From: DAOTZU01 sp034433995 | GTDB taxonomy: Bacteria > Chloroflexota > Anaerolineae > UBA1429 | NCBI GenBank assembly: GCA_034433995.1 | Contig: DAOTZU010000191.1 | Span: 1 to 14,793 of the forward strand | Direction of reading: 5' to 3' | DNA length: 14,793 nucleotides | Part shown: positions 12,930 to 14,793 of the stretch, in pieces | Numbering within the stretch: position 1 is the stretch's first letter | Layout: each line of letters begins with the position of its first letter | Notes under the pieces: model-generated | Told to the model about the DNA's origin: nothing | Databases searched by the model: none | Seen by the model: only the letters and a program-made list of their open reading frames with translations | Position numbers and translations under genes: made by a program

Positions 12930-13988
12930 ATGAACTCTCAAGAACGGGTGCGCCGGGTGTTGGCCGGGGAGCTCCCCGACCGCGTGCCCCTGGATGATGG
13001 CTATTGGACGACGACGGTGGAGCGGTGGCGGCGGGAGGGGCTGCCGGCGGATGTCTCGCCGCAGGAATATTTTGGCACCGACGAGATCGTCCGCCTGGAG
13101 GGCGATTGGTCCCTGCAGCTACCGGAGGAGGTCTTGGCCGAAAGCGGGCAGATGCGCCTGTATTGGGATGATAACGGCGCCCTCCGCCGCGACCTGCACA
13201 CCGACGAGGGCTGGACTTCGCAGTGGCTCGATTACCGCATCAAGACCCGCGACGATTGGCGGCGCTATCGAGAGCGCCTGGCGTATCGCCCCAGCCGCAT
13301 CTCGGCCCATTTCAAGGAGATCTATCGGCGGGCGCGGGCCCAGGGCAAGGCCGTCTTTTACGCGGCCCATGCCTGTTTTCATCCCACCTGGATGCGCATC
13401 GGCATGGTCAACGAGCTCACCTGGATGTTGGAGGATCCGGATTTTATCCACGAGCTGTTCGCCGCCCAGGTGCAGGTGGTGCTAGAGATCTTTGAGGGGA
13501 TGTTGCGGGAGGGGATGACCTTCGATGCCGCCTTCCTGGCCGATGATTTGGGCTATGTGGCCGCGCCCCTCATCTCGCCGGCCCTTTACCGCGAGCTGGT
13601 GCTGCCCTATCATCGGCGGTTGTGCCAACATTTCGCCGAGCGCGGGCTCAAGACCATCCTCCATTCCGATGGCAATGTGGCCCCCCTGATCCCCGGCTTC
13701 TTGGAGGCCGGTTTCACGGGGCTGCACCCCCTGGAGGCCAAGGCCGGCCTGGATGTGCGCGCCCTCAAGCCCCTTTACGGCGACCGTCTGCTCCTTTACG
13801 GGAACATTGATGTGCGCAAACTCTCCGGCACCAAGGACGAGATCGAGGAAGAGATCGCCAGCAAAATTCCCGTGGCCAAGGCCGGCGGCGGGTACATCTA
13901 TCATTCCGACCATTCCGTGCCCAACAGCGTCTCTTTCGAAAACTATCGCTTTGCCATCGAACGGGTCAAACATTATGGGGCCTACTGA
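12930..13988 (+). CDS. Uroporphyrinogen-decarboxylase-family protein, 352 aa
   Basis: This is a clear URO-D superfamily TIM-barrel protein. The N-terminal NSQERVRRVLAGELPDRVPL (2-21) is the standard family opening. AAFLADDLGY (200-209), HSDGNVAPLIPGFLEAGFTG (245-264), LYGNIDVRKLSG (289-300) and GGGYIYHSDHSVP (319-331) are the conserved strand ends around the active site, including H245, D247 and H325. It is closer to the mainstream of the family than the gene at 265-1341, and the two share only general fold likeness. It is not a typical HemE; members in anaerobes are often methyltransferases of unknown substrate. I chose the ATG at 12930 because it gives this opening. AAAGGA (12914-12919) precedes it at a slightly long spacing. 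The in-frame ATG at 12675 lies in the hairpin cluster and upstream of the promoter. Confidence 0.88.
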   Translation: MNSQERVRRVLAGELPDRVPLDDGYWTTTVERWRREGLPADVSPQEYFGTDEIVRLEGDWSLQLPEEVLAESGQMRLYWDDNGALRRDLHTDEGWTSQWLDYRIKTRDDWRRYRERLAYRPSRISAHFKEIYRRARAQGKAVFYAAHACFHPTWMRIGMVNELTWMLEDPDFIHELFAAQVQVVLEIFEGMLREGMTFDAAFLADDLGYVAAPLISPALYRELVLPYHRRLCQHFAERGLKTILHSDGNVAPLIPGFLEAGFTGLHPLEAKAGLDVRALKPLYGDRLLLYGNIDVRKLSGTKDEIEEEIASKIPVAKAGGGYIYHSDHSVPNSVSFENYRFAIERVKHYGAY

Positions 13989-14129
13989 GAAGGGGTTATG
14001 CGCCGAAAGTTGCAGGATGACGCTCTTGTGTTCCTATGTGCCCTCGCCCATCCGGTCTGATGCAAGCCCAACGTCCCCACCGGATCCATCCGGGGTGTAG
14101 CCAGCCAGGATGACATAGGAGGCAGGAAA

Positions 14130-14793
14130 ATGGTCCTTGATCTGACAGTTGTTGCCAAACTTCACCGAGTCAAGGAAGAGCTGGTAAAAAGCGGCAAGCT
14201 ACCCACTCAAACGCAGATGGAAGCCTGGCGTGGGACCTTCCTTGAACGATTCAGCCCCGATCGCTTAGCACCGTTGGATGGCGAGAATCTCTTAACGACT
14301 ATGCACGGCTATTCCACCCGCGATAGTCTGGTCTACTGGCTGGAGTTGAAGAATGACGAGGAATTCAACACCTGGGCATTTGGCAGCATCGCAGGCGGGA
14401 CAGCTCTCAAATTCGGCATTTACTACAGCAGCGCTAAACAGCGTTGGGTGACCGGCAGTTCCAAGAGTCAAGAGGAGCTCTCAGTCGAGGAGGCGATCCA
14501 GATCGCCCGCCGTCACCGCGATCAACTGCTGCGTGGCGCTCAGTTGCTCGCAGACTTGCCGAGCACGGTAACTGATGCCGATTGCGAGGCTCTCCAGCAG
14601 CGGTTGCAGCAGGAGGCGCCCGATGTGGCCGAGACTGCCTGGGGGCACAAATATTTTCACTTGCTGTTTCCCGATAAGGTGGACGCCTTTCACGCGCCCG
14701 ATTACCAGCGCTTCTATCTTATCAAGATGCTTCAGCTACCGCCGGAAGGCACAGGGCGCTACCTCATGGCTGGCCGCTACCTCTCTTTGGCGC
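14130..14793 (+). CDS. 5' part of a gene like the N-terminal region of McrB-type AAA+ proteins (cut by window end), 221+ aa
   Basis: The frame opens at an ATG with AGGAGG (14117-14122) 7 nt upstream and runs without a stop to the window end. The protein shows a helical start (residues 1-45), then STRDSLVYWLELKNDEEF (62-79), FGSIAGGTALKFGIYY (84-99), a charged SVEEAIQIARRHRDQLL helix (118-134), APDVAETAWGHKYFHLLFPDK (163-183) and DYQRFYLIKMLQLPPEG (191-207). I recognise this arrangement from N-terminal regions of large bacterial proteins whose C-terminal part is an McrB-like AAA+ GTPase of modification-dependent restriction. No Walker motif is inside the window, so the assignment rests on memory of the family. 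Codons are less GC-biased than in the upstream URO-D gene. It may begin a defence operon to the right. Confidence 0.6.
   Translation, partial: MVLDLTVVAKLHRVKEELVKSGKLPTQTQMEAWRGTFLERFSPDRLAPLDGENLLTTMHGYSTRDSLVYWLELKNDEEFNTWAFGSIAGGTALKFGIYYSSAKQRWVTGSSKSQEELSVEEAIQIARRHRDQLLRGAQLLADLPSTVTDADCEALQQRLQQEAPDVAETAWGHKYFHLLFPDKVDAFHAPDYQRFYLIKMLQLPPEGTGRYLMAGRYLSLA

Noticed and set aside
13998..14060. 20-codon open frame (MRRKLQDDALVF...) after the second URO-D gene
   Set aside because: Although an AAGGGG lies just upstream, the frame is very short, has no family likeness and sits in an ordinary 141-bp gap.
14080..14093. CCGGAT-CC-ATCCGG dyad as a terminator for the second URO-D gene
   Set aside because: The loop would be 2 nt, the stem is short and no T-run follows.

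Overview
The window is high-GC bacterial DNA with σ70-type promoters, Shine-Dalgarno sites and intrinsic terminators. Three things fit Chloroflexota (Anaerolineae-like): uroporphyrinogen-decarboxylase-family (URO-D) proteins of the kind that are expanded there, the CACGGAG-type dyad repeats, and the style of the class III aminotransferase. This assignment comes from family resemblance only; no 16S gene or other marker is present.

Layout, left to right. A 91-bp tandem repeat (1-239) abuts a URO-D-family gene (265-1341), followed by a large membrane-anchored coiled-coil protein (1403-4018). A promoter, a small hairpin and a strong intrinsic terminator (4028-4121) lie in the leader of a three-gene ABC importer of the NitT/TauT/ThiXYZ type: lipoprotein binding protein, permease and ATPase (4143-6648), each joined to the next by an ATGA overlap. 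The importer ends 3 nt from the end of a convergent class III PLP aminotransferase (6652-8016, minus strand). The 163-bp divergent region at 8017-8179 has two good promoters facing away from each other and an 18-bp palindrome over the aminotransferase -10 box. On the other side is a tight operon: a DeoR-family repressor, a cupin protein and a ferric-reductase-like haem membrane protein (8180-10057).

From about 10.2 to 12.7 kb the minus strand has visibly less GC-biased codons. It holds a WGG-repeat beta-propeller lipoprotein (10201-11460), a HEAT-repeat gene whose C-terminus is frameshifted (11538-12203), and an N-terminal remnant of another protein family fused in frame upstream of it (12204-12512). 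A strong minus-strand promoter (12664-12693) and a cluster of short perfect hairpins (12695-12836) separate these from a second URO-D-family gene (12930-13988). At the right edge (14130 onward) an open gene starts that resembles the N-terminal region of McrB-type AAA+ GTPase proteins, so a defence locus may begin here.

The best-supported functional unit is the importer/aminotransferase/DeoR-cupin neighbourhood, which looks like uptake and metabolism of a small amine- or sugar-related compound under local repressor control; the substrate cannot be named from sequence. The most unusual items are the promoter-plus-terminator leader of the importer, the palindromic operator, the broken HEAT/remnant fusion, the hairpin cluster and the edge McrB-like gene.
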